The notes under the pieces: generated by a model | What the model saw: only the letters and a program-made list of their open reading frames with translations | Told to the model about the DNA's origin: nothing | Databases searched by the model: none | Source: Phragmites australis | Lineage: Eukaryota; Streptophyta; Magnoliopsida; Poales; Poaceae | Direction of reading: 5' to 3' | Assembly: GCF_958298935.1 (NCBI RefSeq) | Contig: NC_084938.1 | Coordinates: 9,943,501-10,007,500 of the forward strand | Length of the DNA stretch: 64,000 nucleotides | Program-made: the position numbers and the translations under genes | Shown: piece after piece, positions 1-11,650 of the stretch | How the letters are laid out: every line of letters begins with the position of its first letter | Numbering within the stretch: position 1 is the first letter of the stretch

Positions 1-534
1 TTTTTTTAGCCCCCATCATAATGTTATTGATTTCACGTATGGAATACGTGCATGGTTGCTACGTCAATAAAGGAGCGTTCATAAACAAGTTTATGGCAAC
101 TGTGTGTTATGCATGGCAGCAGTTTTTACGTTCATCGATGAGATACCTACATAGACATTCGTATATTAGGCCTATTCATGGATATTAATGCTTTTAATGT
201 GAACCTCCCAAGAGTAATGAATTTAAATGGCTTTTATATTGTTTGCAGAAGACGAGACCTGAGAGTATGCTTCCACGAATTGACTAAAAACTAGCAAGAT
301 GGATACATGGTCATTTCCCCCCCCCCCCCTACTAGTCAACGCGCATGTTGAATCCACGTGGTAAAAAAAAATGTAAGACCAATTGAAATGGATATAATTA
401 TTTTTTATTAGATTTGAAATACACTAGTGTTAGTGGTACAGCCCTAAAGTTTATTATTAAAAAGAAAATACAGCTGTATTTGCTACAATTCAGGAAGTTA
501 TTATGATTGAGAAATATATAGTTGTATTTGTTAT
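1..534. other. Unassigned AT-rich sequence
   Basis: No ORF or recognisable repeat boundary was seen. A run of about 13 C residues lies near 317-329. The right edge may be the decayed start of the LINE fragment that follows. Confidence 0.5.
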
Positions 535-1135
535 ACAATGTAACAGCTCCGATGAGTCCTGCGTGAAGTATATGGACAGATGGGCACTGTCAGATCATAG
601 TTTTTTGATAGGGGTGGAAGTAATAAGTTCAAGTATCACATGGTGAAATGGGATGCAATGTGTCGGTCAAAACATATCAGGGGTCTGGGCATCTTCAAAC
701 ACAACATTAATGAATGATACCTTAGCCCTAAAATAGATCTTGAGAATTCAGAATGGTTGTCAAGATGATTGGTGTGTGATATTAACAAACAAACATTTGG
801 ACAATGATATTTTTTTACATCTTCAAGTAGGCGATCTCAATTCTGGCAGGGGCGACACAAAGTGAAGCATTGGTTCAAACGGGCTGCACTGCATAGAGTA
901 AGAAATGGAGAATATATTTCCTTTTGAGAAGACATTTGGATTGGAGATACACCTAGGAATTTTCAGATTTGTTCAAGGCTTGCTCAAATTCGAATGCTTC
1001 AGTGGTACATACAGGGGTGAAACATTTAGTTCAGATGTTCTTTTAGTGATTGTAAGCTTCAGCACTGATTATCTTCAGAACATGCTCCGGGATCAATTGT
1101 CAATGAGACCAAGTTGTGTGGACCTTTGACCAAAC
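535..1135 (+). pseudogene. LINE (L1-type) ORF2 fragment
   Basis: Conceptual translation of the plus strand, across frame changes, gives the part of plant L1 ORF2 downstream of the reverse transcriptase. Near 600-700 there is an FFxRGG motif followed by KYHMVKWDAMC and GGLGIF-like residues. Near 835-935 there is SQFWQG, then HKVKHWFKR and RVRNG. Near 925-950 there is an F-stop-EDIWIGD motif, where TGA stands in place of the expected Trp codon. A frame change lies around 830. No poly(A) tail or target duplication was found, and the piece stops before the CACTA element at 1166. It is a dead fragment of a non-LTR retrotransposon in the orientation opposite to the large LINE at 48154-59214. The family is clear from the motifs; the exact ends are not. 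Confidence 0.7.
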
Positions 1136-1165
1136 TAGTACATTCTCTACTTAGATCAATATACA

Positions 1166-1866
1166 CACTACTATAAAAATAATGATCACTGTCAGTTGAT
1201 AACTAGCATTATTGCCGGTTTTGAATCCATAGTGATTACTCAAGACTCGGTGAGTATCAGTTCCCATAGACTTATTAATCAGTCCCAAATTCTGACATTT
1301 TTTGGCAAAAAAATGGTTTTTTTTGGAATGTCACAAGTTACATGATTTTTTATATGAAATACACGTGTGAGCCATTTGTGGGAGTCAAACCCATTACCTC
1401 ACCCATCACGTATAGTTTCTTTACCATCCCACGTCACAGTTGTAGCTGATGGCTATGGCGTAATTTATTGTTTTGATAATTTTTTCCAATTCTAGATGAC
1501 TAGTTGGGCATATAAATGACTTCAAATAAAAACGTTGTTAACTCCAAAGTTGTAAATCTTATCGAGAGTTATAAATTTTATACAAAGTTTATCTCCATCC
1601 AATTCTGTATAAAAAGTTATGAATTTTTGAAGATATGGTATCATCCATTATCACTGTCGGTTCATATCAAGAACTAACAGTGATAGTATTAGTGTCTATT
1701 TTTTTAACATAAATCAGCAATAATAATTGAGTTTCAGTGTTGATTTTTTCCAGATGGACTATTAGTGCTAGTTCTTGATAAGAACAGGTAATAATACTTT
1801 ATCATTGTCAGATCTAGCAGAATCAACATTGATAGCCAACCAAGGAATGATGTTTCTGTGGTAGTG
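1166..1866. mobile_element. Non-autonomous CACTA-type DNA transposon
   Basis: The segment begins CACTACTATAAAAA and ends TTTCTGTGGTAGTG, so its ends are inverted CACTAC/GTAGTG, and the next ~15 bases also pair imperfectly. Flanking trinucleotides are aca and tca, a near match to the 3-bp duplication CACTA elements make. Subterminal sequence contains short inverted motifs (tatcaagaacta near 1666 and tagttcttgata near 1768), as in CACTA ends that bind transposase. At 701 bp it has no coding capacity, so it would depend on a transposase made elsewhere. The sequences on either side (about 1130-1160 and 1880-1912) resemble each other, which is odd and is reported separately. Confidence 0.75.
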
Positions 1867-1967
1867 TCAAACAATAAGTTGTGTTCAAACTGGGACATTC
1901 TCTTCTAGATCAATGTCCAGGGCAATAACTTAGCCAATTTTATTTCATCACTGGCACATTTTCCATC

Positions 1968-4900
1968 TATAACACCCCAGGGGCCACAAGACTTGGAATG
2001 CCACTTAACTACACAACCTACATCTGAACTTATAAAAAATTCAGCAACATCTCCTCCGTATTTTAAGTAATGTGGAAGCAACAATATAGATAAACAAGAT
2101 GTAGATATATCACACTAGCATTTAAAATCATCTAACAAGGACTAAGAGTAATCTGTTAAGTTTAACATCACAACAACACTATAAACTTCAAACACACGAC
2201 TCTAACGACTAAATATAATCTATTATTACAACACAATGATATCAAGTGAAGACATAAAGTGCAAAACGTGCTTCTAATCCCTTCCCTCCATGCTAGCTTC
2301 AAGAAGACAACCTAGGGAGGGAAAGTGCAAGGGTGAGATTGGGTAATCTTAGCAAGCAAACTACTTTAATAAGCTATTTAAACTATAGTATTTAAGGAAT
2401 CAATTTAAAACCTTAACATGCATAAAATACATTATATTGTTCATCATGTGTGTTTTTAAGAAAGTTAAATAGTTACTTCTAAAAGAAGATCAATAAATAC
2501 ATGTCGATAGAAAATATAACTATAACATAAGCAAGATAAAAAAAAGTCTATCTATCCCATAGGATATGATATCAACATCAATAATTAACTTCAACTTCTA
2601 AGAGTTAAATAGGACTTGTAAGAAAATATCATCATCCAAGACATCATGAATAGAATTTAAACAATATTAATAACAAATGACAGTTTTAAGAAAAATCCAC
2701 TCACAACCACATACCTTCTACAGTTAGTAAAGTTGCTCAAACATCTGTATACTATTCATCACAACAAAATTAAATATGGAAGATTACTGTAACACAATAT
2801 GATGCATATAGATATTATGCAATGCAAATCCACGTAGGACTTCATTACCTTCACAAATCCACAAGTCATATAATAATGAACATATCCACGGAGAAGCGTC
2901 GCTTCTCATAATGACCTCTAATGCAACTTCAACATATCCAACAATCAATTCCATATAACAATGCATATAAATAAAATAACATACCTTCTTTTACATCGCA
3001 CCCCTTCTTGGGCAACGTACGATACGTACTGGTACGATCATGATCTTTATGACAAAACTTCCAATGCATATGAAGTGCAATGCACATGATATATTTCAAA
3101 TGCCACCGCATAGTTCACAACCGTGAACTTGCATCAACATAAAAGCATTTTCTTGATAATTAATATAAGCCACTTTCATCCACATATATCCACCATTCCT
3201 TCTCCATGTTAAAGAGTAGATGACATGAACATAACCATATGACAACAATAAACTTGCTTTGAAAGAGAAAGGCTTACCTCATTTTGTAACCACATATCAC
3301 AAGTTTACTTCTATGTAGGGCACAGAAAGATAATAATTATGGTTTTACTAGCTTATCATTTAACACGCATATGGTTTCAAAAGGTTATATTCCAACTAGT
3401 TTTAGACATATGGAACAACTTTCCAAAAAGAATTAAATGCCCACCTACAAGACAAAGCATATCCTCTTCTATAAGCTTCTACATAACCAACATAATTATC
3501 CTCAAGTAAACTAACCGTTAGATATAAGATGAGGTTGTGCTAGAAATGACTAATCTGATAAGGCATCGTCACTATTCCATGAGACTCCATCAACTATAAC
3601 CAAAAGACTAAGCTGAATTTACAGATCCAGAGCATGTAGGTATGATCTTCCAAATTAATGAGTATAATCATGTGCGATATACTATTATAAGTGGAGGTAG
3701 TAAAAATAACAATTTAAAGTGGCAACAACCATCAGGTTCACTTGCCTTTACCGACGATGAAGACAAGACATACATGCATCAGCGCAACACCATGCGCTCA
3801 AGCGCCCATATATCAGCACCACAACATACCATATGAAATACAAATAGCAAGGAACATGGTCCTACACCCCGCAACCCATCAAACGAACAAACCGACACTC
3901 ATCACATTTGTTTAACTGCAGCAATGCTGCTTCGCTTTTTTATATCTTTTTATTTACAATAGCAATGATAAGAAAAATTACGTTTTTGAAAAGTAAAGAA
4001 CAAGACCTACCACTTTCATCAAAATACCATATTTTTATACTGCCATTAAGTTGCCTAAACTGCAACTAAAAACAGCCATATTTTTATACTGCCATTAAGT
4101 GGCTTAAACTGCAACTAAAAACAGACTTCAAAATCTCTCTGAAATTTCAGACAACAAGCTTTAAATTTTTATATCTACCATACTATAGACCCAAAAAATC
4201 TTAAATTTTGTGGATATATGTACCACAACAGAAGCTTCAACTTTGGTATAACTTTGATCTACAAAAAACATCATTATCATGGCCTAATCAAGCTCTGAAC
4301 ATTCATCACTGAAATCTATCAACAATTAACAGTAGAAATTTCAGAATAGCATAACCAGAGCTATACCCATCTAAAAAAAATGCATACTATATACTGTTGG
4401 AAATCTTAACAAATCCTCTATAACTTTTGAGTTGACCACTTTTGCAGGAAAAATCATTAAGGCCATGAAAACAAAAGTCCCAATGAAACTGCACATACTG
4501 GAATTATAGGAACCCTAACTTGAGGTGATTTTGATGGAATCTCGAACTTAACCTCTAATTCCTTGGGCTAAACCTCATCTAAGAACACAAATAATAGGGG
4601 GGAAAGCATCCAAAAAGACTTATCACCTTGGAATCCCATCGTGGACAGCAATCCCATTTTTCTCCCTCTCATCCCCTAAACATTCCCTCTCCTTGCTGCA
4701 CCTTGTATTCTCCTTCCTCTTGATTGCAGCAGCAGCGGGGTACGGCCATATGTGAGGGAGGGTGCAGGGCAGCAGATCAGGAGGAGCAATAGGGAAGGAG
4801 GGTAGGGGCAGCTGCAAGAAGGAGAGGCAGCCAGTAGCAAGAAGAACAGCCAACAACAACAAGGAGGCAGCCAGCAGAGGGGGATTAGGGTTAGGGGGCA

Positions 4901-5092
4901 GTAGCTAGGCCTAGGGCCCAAAGGTGATGGCTGGCCTGAGCTTAGGTTAACTAGGCCTAGGTTGGCATCATGCACTTTATGTTTTTCTAAAGAAACATTT
5001 TATGTAATATTCACCTCCCGTGATTCACCAAAAACAAGAAACAAAGCGGTAAACCCAAAAAAAAATGACCTTTTGACTTTTACGGTGTTACA
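1968..5092 (-). mobile_element. Solo LTR, Ty3/gypsy, about 3.1 kb
   Basis: The plus strand runs from TATAACACCCC to ACGGTGTTACA, close to the inverted TGTAACACC/GGTGTTACA ends of long grass gypsy LTRs. The first G has become A. The flanking pentamers are ccatc (1963-1967) and caatc (5093-5097), a 4-of-5 match expected of an old target duplication. No gag-pol adjoins either end, so it is probably a solo LTR left by recombination between two LTRs. A second copy in the same orientation starts at 61963 and matches over long stretches, for example 2980-3080 with 62560-62650. GC-rich sequence near 4620-4960 lies towards the 5' side of the minus-strand LTR. ORFs inside it are not genes. Confidence 0.75.
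4027..4124. repeat. 49-bp tandem duplication inside the LTR
   Basis: Two adjacent copies, 4027-4075 and 4076-4124, each begin ccatatttttatactgcc and end aactaaaaacag, with only a few differences. The second copy at 61963-64000 does not show an obvious matching doublet. Confidence 0.8.
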
Positions 5093-5880
5093 CAATCCCC
5101 TCGGCCTCCACCATATTCGTGCCCATGTCCACGACCTCTTTCGTTACGCCCTCCTCTAGTGGTGCTGCTGAAGCCCTCATCTCTTTTTTCTTTCTTCTTG
5201 TGCCTTGCTTCCCACTTAGCTTTGGTTAGGAGAAGCTGCTCTCCTCTGCTCTTGGAGTCTCGTTGTCCCTTAAGCCCTTCCTCAAAGGTTCTGAGATGGC
5301 TGATTGCCTCTGACACCAACATCCCCATGACATCGCCAAAATGTTCGATTGTTTGAATAATATGGAGTAACCAATTTGGAACTGAACTGAACAGCTTCTC
5401 GACAATGTTGCTGTCGTCTAGCTTTATGCCAAGCGAGCGAATATCACCCACTAGTGAGGTGAGCTTCACAGAGTACTCATTGATCCTCTCTGAGCCCTCC
5501 ATGTACAACTTGTTCATTTGCTATTTTAGCACTTGTGCACGTGCCTTCTTGACGTGATCTTCACCAATCCTCATCTCTTGGATTGCTTCCTATGCTTACT
5601 TCGTTGTCTCCTTATCCACGATGGCCATAATCATGTCATCGGGTACAACTTATGAGATGGCCACCATGGCTCCTTGATCCTTGTTGTCTTTGTCTCCACC
5701 TTCAATCACCTACCATACCCCTAGCGAGTGCAAGATTATCTTCATCTTGACAGCCCATATGTCATGTTCATTTCACTTAGCATTAGATATTAGACTGGGA
5801 TTGAGGCATTCCTCTGACTTAACGATGCCTTTCTTTATTGGCTCACATACTTCGTCGACCATCACTTGATCCACCTAGAC
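5093..5880 (-). pseudogene. Ty1/copia gag remnant
   Basis: On the minus strand the translation has the order of a plant copia Gag (nucleocapsid precursor). A W-A-V-K-M-K motif comes from near 5750, then D-D-M-I-M-A-I-V-D around 5640, K-A-R-A-Q-V-L-K near 5545, and M-N-K-L-Y-M-E-G at 5500-5517. The longest open piece (145 residues) ends in a basic, Gly/Arg-rich tract just before the solo LTR. Several stops interrupt the upstream half. No zinc knuckle, protease, integrase or RT of this element was found, so the left part was lost or displaced. It is not functional. Confidence 0.7.
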
Positions 5881-7148
5881 TCTAATAAAAAATCTTGCTT
5901 CTTCGCCCAAGACCTTGACATGCAGAACAAACTCGAGCTACACTTGCGAATACGGCAAAACAGCAAGGTACGACAAGTCATCAAATACAGCAAAATAGAA
6001 TCGCTCTTGGCCAGACGTACGTATCGTGTCTCCTTGATTTTTATTTATGTTTTTCTTTTCCCTTGCTTGTTACAAAAACTAGACCCCTTGCCCTACTTAT
6101 ATAATTGTTAGTTGCACTTACCATGATCAGACTAGGATACATACTTGACTCCTACATTAACTTGGAAATCTAAACCTACTTTGTTTAGGACTGTAATTTC
6201 TAATCAAAAGCAACTTGATTAACCCAATAGTCGTATATCTATCTGGCCATCTTTTCCTCACCTCATCATTAGGAACTGGTTCTTCTATGAAGTGGCAGTC
6301 CTTTGAACTGTCGTCCACTCTTCACTCCATGCTATGCAGTGCCACTCGCTCCTCCGCGCCCCAATCACTTTCTCCACTGACCACTCTCCATCCTCTGCAT
6401 CTTTCACTTCCAGTGTAGCCTCCACCTCCTCTATCACCATCACCTCTACATTCGGCTCCTTCGCACACACGCCATCATCTGCTGTAGCATCACCTGTCTC
6501 TCCGCCAAACCCGCGATTTCAACCTATGTTGTACCTTGCAGTGCCACCGCTCACACCTGGAGCTCCACCCTCTCCTTGATAGCTTCTAGGCTTCTCCTTC
6601 ACCGCTCTGCTCTAGTGGTGTGGCAGCATGTCCCAATCAGCCTAGCTGTTGAAGTCACCGTCCAATACCTGAGCCCTCGCCTTCCCATCTCCTTTACCGC
6701 ATTTGCCTGGCATTTGCATGAATCGGCGTGCACCATCTCGTGATCGATGTCATCATGCTTGGCCTCCACCTCCCTCATGGCGGCAGCCTTGAAACACTTG
6801 CACGAGGAACACCTTGGCTTGGCCATCGCCATTGGCACGTTCGGGACTGAAGACATGTGGCACCACCTCAGCGATGAAAAATGTGAGGGATAGAGTTTTG
6901 CTTGTGGTGGTAGGGTGAGATAGGCAACTACTAAAGTTTTCGAGATTTTTAATTGATGCAATTGGATTTCGGAGTGGGTGGGTAGGTCTGTGGCTAGGGA
7001 AGGTAGGAAAGCGCTTTGGATGAATTCAAAATCTTGTGTGTTTTTCATGGGGAGAAGTAAGATTTTTCACCCATCGTGGGTGGCCACCACGTAGGACAAA
7101 TTATTGGGAGTGGGTGAATGGATTAAGTCGATTGATCGTGCACATCCA
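5881..7148. other. Unassigned region, no supported gene
   Basis: The segment 5890-6230 is AT-rich and could be the leader or LTR of the adjoining copia remnant, but no boundaries were found. From 6230 to 7050 there are overlapping ORFs on both strands; the longest (6599-7048, minus, 149 residues) has a Cys cluster but no family I recognise, so I do not call it a gene. Confidence 0.4.
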
Positions 7149-7385
7149 GCACTCGCCACGGCCTCCACCCTTCATGGACACTTCCTTTCATGGCAGCGTG
7201 GGACCACATGTAGCGATGGTCTCACTTTGCTTGGTCGTGAACTAGTCAATGGCTTGCTGTCTACACGATGTTAGCATCTTAGTGGGGCCCGCATGTCATC
7301 AACATGTGGCGTGGGAGGCAAGAGCTGGACGATTCAAAATTTGGGCTTGAGGTTCACCCAACTGTGTCATCCGATGGGTTGGAGA
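7149..7385. repeat. Direct repeat copy 1 (about 235 bp)
   Basis: The segment is clearly homologous to 8400-8632 in the same orientation. Shared blocks include the start CACGGCCTCCAC, the middle GTCAATGGCTTGCTGTCTAC and the end GACGATTCAAAATTTGGGC. By eye the copies are roughly 80-85% identical. They could be a segmental duplication or terminal repeats of a small unknown element. Confidence 0.75.
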
Positions 7386-8399
7386 AGTGGCAATTATATC
7401 TTAGGCAGGTCCGGGTACCTGTGGGTTCTGCACCTAACGGTTTCGGTTTCAAGTTCCATTTTCTGCCCATGGGTTCATTGGTTGGGTACCCGAATTGGGT
7501 TAGGTCAGGTCAGGTTTCATTTTTCACCCACGAGTGGCCATTTGGTCACTCGAAACGGTAGATTGTAGCAGCATTTTGAGAGGCCAAGTCGCCCAGTTGG
7601 TCCAAACAGTCCACATGGTCATGCCTAATGATGATTCCCTGACCTCGAACCCCATTCGGCTCTGGCCCGTTCCTCCAATCCAATCCTCCATGCGTTGCCG
7701 CCCTCCAACTAACCTTGAACATGGAATGGTGTTACAGGTGGAACCCATAGCTGTCGCCACTATACCTAATCCTCCCGCCGGGTGCCACCACCGCCTTACT
7801 AGGCTCACTGTCATCCTTCCACTCCCCTTCTGCCCTCACCGATGTGGGGTCCTTGCCCATCTCAGGGATGTGGGGCCCATCCGTGATGATGACGAGGTGC
7901 TCATTGTTCTTGTTGTCACCTTCATCCTCCCCGAGCCCCGCTGCCACACGCCCGTGGAGGGATGCACGGCTGTTAGCGGCACCACAGCCGTCTAACAACA
8001 TGCGATGGGAGTGCACGTTGCTGGTGCGTGAGTGCAGGAGTTAGCAGCCATGCGTGGCTGCTAGATCGGAGGAAGATCTAGCGCACCCCCAACGAATCTG
8101 CCAGCCGCCGCTGTACCACCTCCGCGCCCCATCAAATTTGTCATATGCCTTTCTCATCCGCTGCTGCACCGCTTCTATGCCCCCATCAACTCTGTCGGCT
8201 ACTGTTCGATTCTAGCGGCTCGCCAGCTGCAACAGAACCCAATAGGCACCCAACGGGTGCGGGTGCGGGTTCGGGTGCCAGTTTCCGCCTGTTTATCATT
8301 TCGAGTTTGGGTTGGTCTGAGGCTGATGGGTTTTAGGTCAGGCATGATTTTGCTCCACCTAGACCTGACCTAACCAGACCCATTGTCATTTCTAGTCTG
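7386..8399. other. Sequence between the direct repeats, no gene
   Basis: A GC-rich stretch with GGGTACCCGAATTGGGTTAGG-like motifs near 7480-7510 and related GGGTGCGGGT motifs near 8255-8275. ORFs on both strands are overlapping frames of one GC-rich segment and match nothing I know. Confidence 0.35.
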
Positions 8400-8632
8400 G
8401 CACTCACCACGGCCTCCACACTTCATGGACGCTTCCTTCATGACGGTGTGGGCCCACATGCAGCGGCTGTCACATTTTGGTTGGGTGTGAACTTGTCAAT
8501 GGCTTGCTGTCTACGTGATGCAGCATCTTAGTGGGGCTTGCATGTCATTGACAAGTTGCGTGGGAGGCAAGAGTAGGACGATTCAAAATTTGGGCTTGAT
8601 GTTCGCACACTGCTGCATCATCGGATGTGTTG
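8400..8632. repeat. Direct repeat copy 2 (about 235 bp)
   Basis: Second copy of the repeat at 7149-7385, same orientation, about 1.25 kb away. It ends directly beside the MITE-like element at 8637. Confidence 0.75.
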
Positions 8633-8636
8633 CAAT

Positions 8637-9122
8637 GCGTTTGGTTGGAGGACAAGGTTAGATGGGATATAGCCATCCAAGCTTTGTAGGATGGGACAAT
8701 CCAATTTCTTATTGATAGCATGAGTACCAGTTGTTGTTTCATTGAATTTGATTCATTAATAGGATAGGGCGATCCAATTAATACAATGGTACAATCAGAT
8801 TTTGTTAATTTAATTACAATAAATATAATGGTATAATCGGATCGCAAATCAAATAAATGGTTTAGGAGATAATATTATTTGAAGTATGCTAACAAAAAAG
8901 TGTTTTACTCTAACCAACCAGAATGTGCCACATCAGTAGAGATAAAGCTAATCTAGAATATGGATGACTCTGTCTAGTAGTTTTTTGGTGAATGGACTTG
9001 CAACATCTAAGAAGAATATTCTCTTTAGATGACAATCTTTTGCAGCTTGCGCTCCAACCAAATACCTAAAAAAATTAGATTGTCATCTCACATCCAGAAA
9101 TATCCCTCTAACTAAACGAACC
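8637..9122. mobile_element. Putative MITE with imperfect terminal inverted repeats
   Basis: The left end GCGTTTGGTTGGAGG pairs with the right end, whose reverse complement is GGTTCGTTTAGTTAGAGGG. These TTTGGTTGG-type ends are common in grass MITEs. The internal 480 bp is AT-rich and non-coding. No clear target duplication was found, so the boundaries and superfamily are uncertain. Confidence 0.45.
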
Positions 9123-9526
9123 TTTGAAGAAGTGATAAGTATCTCTTAGGCAAGTAGCCGGTAGCAGGGCAACATGCTCTTTTCCTGACTGTTTTGAGGA
9201 AAGTGTAGGGAAAATAATCACGTTTACCTTTTCGAATTTGAGAAAGGAAATTTCTTGCCATCAATAGTTCGACTGATTTGAATTTCAAAACGTGCTATTC
9301 GGATTTCGAATCACCATGTCGGTATGGAATGCAGTGCGGGATGGTCGGGCATGCACACCACAGATCGATCCTCTCTTTGCAGTTAGCTAGCCCCATGAAT
9401 GTGGTAATGTACAGTTTTTAGACCCTGAATGGAATGCCTATTTTCCGAGCGTGCGGGCGGCGGTTGACCTTTTGATCTACACGGGCATGGGGACTTTGCA
9501 GTCATCCACTCCTTCATTGCCTCCCT
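9123..9526. other. Unassigned sequence, no gene seen
   Basis: Mixed-composition sequence with no ORF that resembles a known protein and no repeat boundary. It is the target DNA into which the following SINE inserted. Confidence 0.4.
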
Positions 9527-9542
9527 AACACTCGACTCGCTC
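9527..9542. repeat. SINE target-site duplication, left copy
   Basis: AACACTCGACTCGCTC is repeated exactly at 9884-9899. It flanks the SINE and defines its ends. Confidence 0.9.
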
Positions 9543-9883
9543 GCGAATGTGCCTTCGGCACGGTGGTAAGGCTCGGGTGTGAGCCGAACCCACCCGGGCT
9601 CGAAGCCTGGGTGACGCACGGGGGCTCCAATTTATTTCGGTTTCCCCAGCTTCTCCGGCGTGGTGCTACAGAAAGGATTACGACGTGCTCATCGTCTACG
9701 GGATTCTCGATGGGTCCTGATGATCTTCGGATGGACGCTTTCTTCAAGCTACGTGTAGTTGTAGGGCTAGCATGTGTGCGTGTGTTAGGTGTGTGTGGTG
9801 TGGGTTCGTGTGTGTGTGAGGTGAATGCACGCGCGTTCATGTTCAGATACTACAGCTGTATTCAGTGGTGAAGAGTAAAAAAA
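9543..9883 (+). mobile_element. tRNA-derived SINE
   Basis: A 341-bp element with perfect 16-bp target duplications on both sides and a 3' tail of eight A. The 5' part has RNA polymerase III promoter features: an A-box-like stretch near 9555-9566 and a B box GGCTCGAAGCC at 9597-9607 (consensus GGTTCGANNCC). A GT-rich low-complexity stretch lies near 9773-9820. It encodes no protein; mobilisation would have relied on a LINE reverse transcriptase. The exact long duplication and retained tail suggest a fairly recent insertion. ORFs that cross it are incidental. Confidence 0.88.
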
Positions 9884-9899
9884 AACACTCGACTCGCTC
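9884..9899. repeat. SINE target-site duplication, right copy
   Basis: Exact copy of 9527-9542 directly after the poly(A) tail. Confidence 0.9.
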
Positions 9900-10200
9900 T
9901 GCTACTTTCTCATCTGGAAGCATCGATTTGTCACTCATAAATCTCTCTATCTTTGCTTCATCTGTGCAATCTAGCCACAAATCTCGCTATCTCACTCATC
10001 GCTCCCTTCCCCATCACCCATTTGATTCGATTTGGTGGAAGATCCAATCACAAATTTTGTAGGTACTCGGTACAGACGTGTAGTCACTAGTCTAGCCAAA
10101 ATATTGTTTTGGTGTTGTTCGTGAAAAGATCTCAAGGTCTTTATTTCTCTTTGTTGTTCTGTCGGTCACCTCTCGACCTCACCAACGGAACTTGTGGTTA
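9900..10200. other. Unassigned sequence, no gene seen
   Basis: Low-complexity pyrimidine-rich stretches (tctcactcatc-like) and no recognisable coding region. Confidence 0.4.
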
Positions 10201-10457
10201 GACTGACCTGAGCAATCTTGGCCTGGCAAGGTCCAAGCCTGAAGGCTAGCCTGGAAAAGCACGTCCAGAGAGCCGGCCTGGGCACAGGGGAGCAGGAACG
10301 GAACTCCTCGAGCCTGGCCCGAACCCAGCATAAATAATTGATTTGTTTTTATTTTTACACATATAAATGATTGGGCGGGCCTGGGCATAGATATTTGGCT
10401 AAAAAAATTGGGCTTTTTGCCAACCTGGCCCGGCTTGTAGTTTGCTCAGGTCTAGTC
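10201..10457. mobile_element. Putative MITE with GC-rich inverted ends
   Basis: The left end GACTGACCTGAGCAA pairs with the right end TTGCTCAGGTCTAGTC, and the homology continues inward (left TTGGCCTGGCAAGG, right CCAACCTGGCCCGG). The 257-bp unit is non-coding. No clean target duplication was seen. An unrelated hairpin-forming repeat is the alternative. Confidence 0.5.
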
Positions 10458-11430
10458 AGACAGTCATTGTTCAGGTTCAGTAACAATACAATATTTGTAT
10501 AAGTAGGGATACATGGTAGGCGACTATATCAATAAAAAGAAAGGAGATGTAGATAGGTTCAGACTTTTTGGAGGTTAACAACCTCATCTCATATGTGGAG
10601 CTTTAAGTCTTGTATTATCTCAAGAAAAGATGATTATAATGTGAAGTGTCTACATAGCCCTAAGCTATTCAATGAGTTTTTCGAGTTCTTCTCCCTGTCT
10701 TGCAGGCTCAGAATCCGATGTCTTGGTTGTGCTCTCACCCCTGGCTTATATAGTCTAGATGCAAAGAGAGCTTGTATCCTATTTGGAGTCCTGAACGTAA
10801 TTGACTTAGCTTTTATCTCATGAGATGTTTGGTGTATTCATTTCCTTATTTGGGGATTATTTTCATGTAAGATAGATCTTATACATGTGGATACAAGATC
10901 ATATCGTACTTACCATGATGGCTTCTAGAAACATGTTGTATGAAAATTAAACACATGTACTATTGATATTCCATCTTTAAAATATTATGTATTTCTTATA
11001 ATATTTAAATTATTGATTATTTATAGCCTCCAAACTCTGCTCAGCGGAGTGTGAACAAACATTTGAAGGCCACCTTAAGAGAATTTGGAGCTTGCTGAGA
11101 ACCACGTGGATTAGAGGTAATTTTTTTTATCAAGAAATCTTCCAAGTCGAAGACTTCCTCGAGAATATTTTGTAGGTAGCAACAAACCCTTATCGGGGGT
11201 TACCATGGATAATAAAGATCAAGTGCTCCCTCTCGTGGATTCTCTGTCACCCAGTCACATCATATTTATTCCACACGATTTGTAAGGTGTGTTTTATCAT
11301 CTTGTCGCTTCAAATGAAAACGCGGCTGGTGCGTGGAAAAATACCATTTTGGAAACCAAAATGATGGAGGGATGCAAACCGGTAGGGAATAATGTCACCG
11401 GTAATAGAAGAGTGCTTGCTCCGATCTCTC
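10458..11430. other. Unassigned AT-rich sequence, no gene seen
   Basis: No ORF above background that resembles a known protein. ORF 10593-10823 shows no motif. Nothing else was recognised. Confidence 0.4.
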
Positions 11431-11562
11431 TCTATAATTAGAGGGGAAGACTCATGTCCAAGCCATGTTATCAAGCCTTCTACTGGCTTCTTCTTCCAAA
11501 ATCTTCCTCCACAACCCCTCAATATAATTAGAGGGAGGACTTGTGTCCAAGCCATGTTATCA
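11431..11562. repeat. 42-bp direct repeat, two copies
   Basis: Copies at about 11431-11473 and 11520-11562 share TATAATTAGAGGG and GTCCAAGCCATGTTATCA with few differences and lie 89 bp apart. Confidence 0.7.
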
Positions 11563-11650
11563 CACTATATGAAAAAAAAAATCATTAGTAACGGGTGATA
11601 ACCGACATTAGTGAGAGTGTTGTACCCATTCCTCTTATCGTGTCACTAAT
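11563..11650 (+). mobile_element. One end of a CACTA-like element (partial)
   Basis: The segment starts CACTATATGAAAAAAAAAA followed by the degenerate repeats TTAGTAACGGGTGATAACC and ACATTAGTGA, typical of CACTA termini. No matching opposite end lies nearby; the sequence runs into an LTR fragment at about 11650, so it looks truncated. Confidence 0.45.

Noticed and set aside
6599..7048. 149-codon minus-strand ORF with a Cys/His cluster
   Set aside because: The spacing of Cys and His fits no zinc-binding family I know, and there is no supporting context.
9590..9610. tRNA gene suggested by a B-box-like sequence
   Set aside because: No complete cloverleaf could be traced; the poly(A) tail and 16-bp duplication show a SINE.
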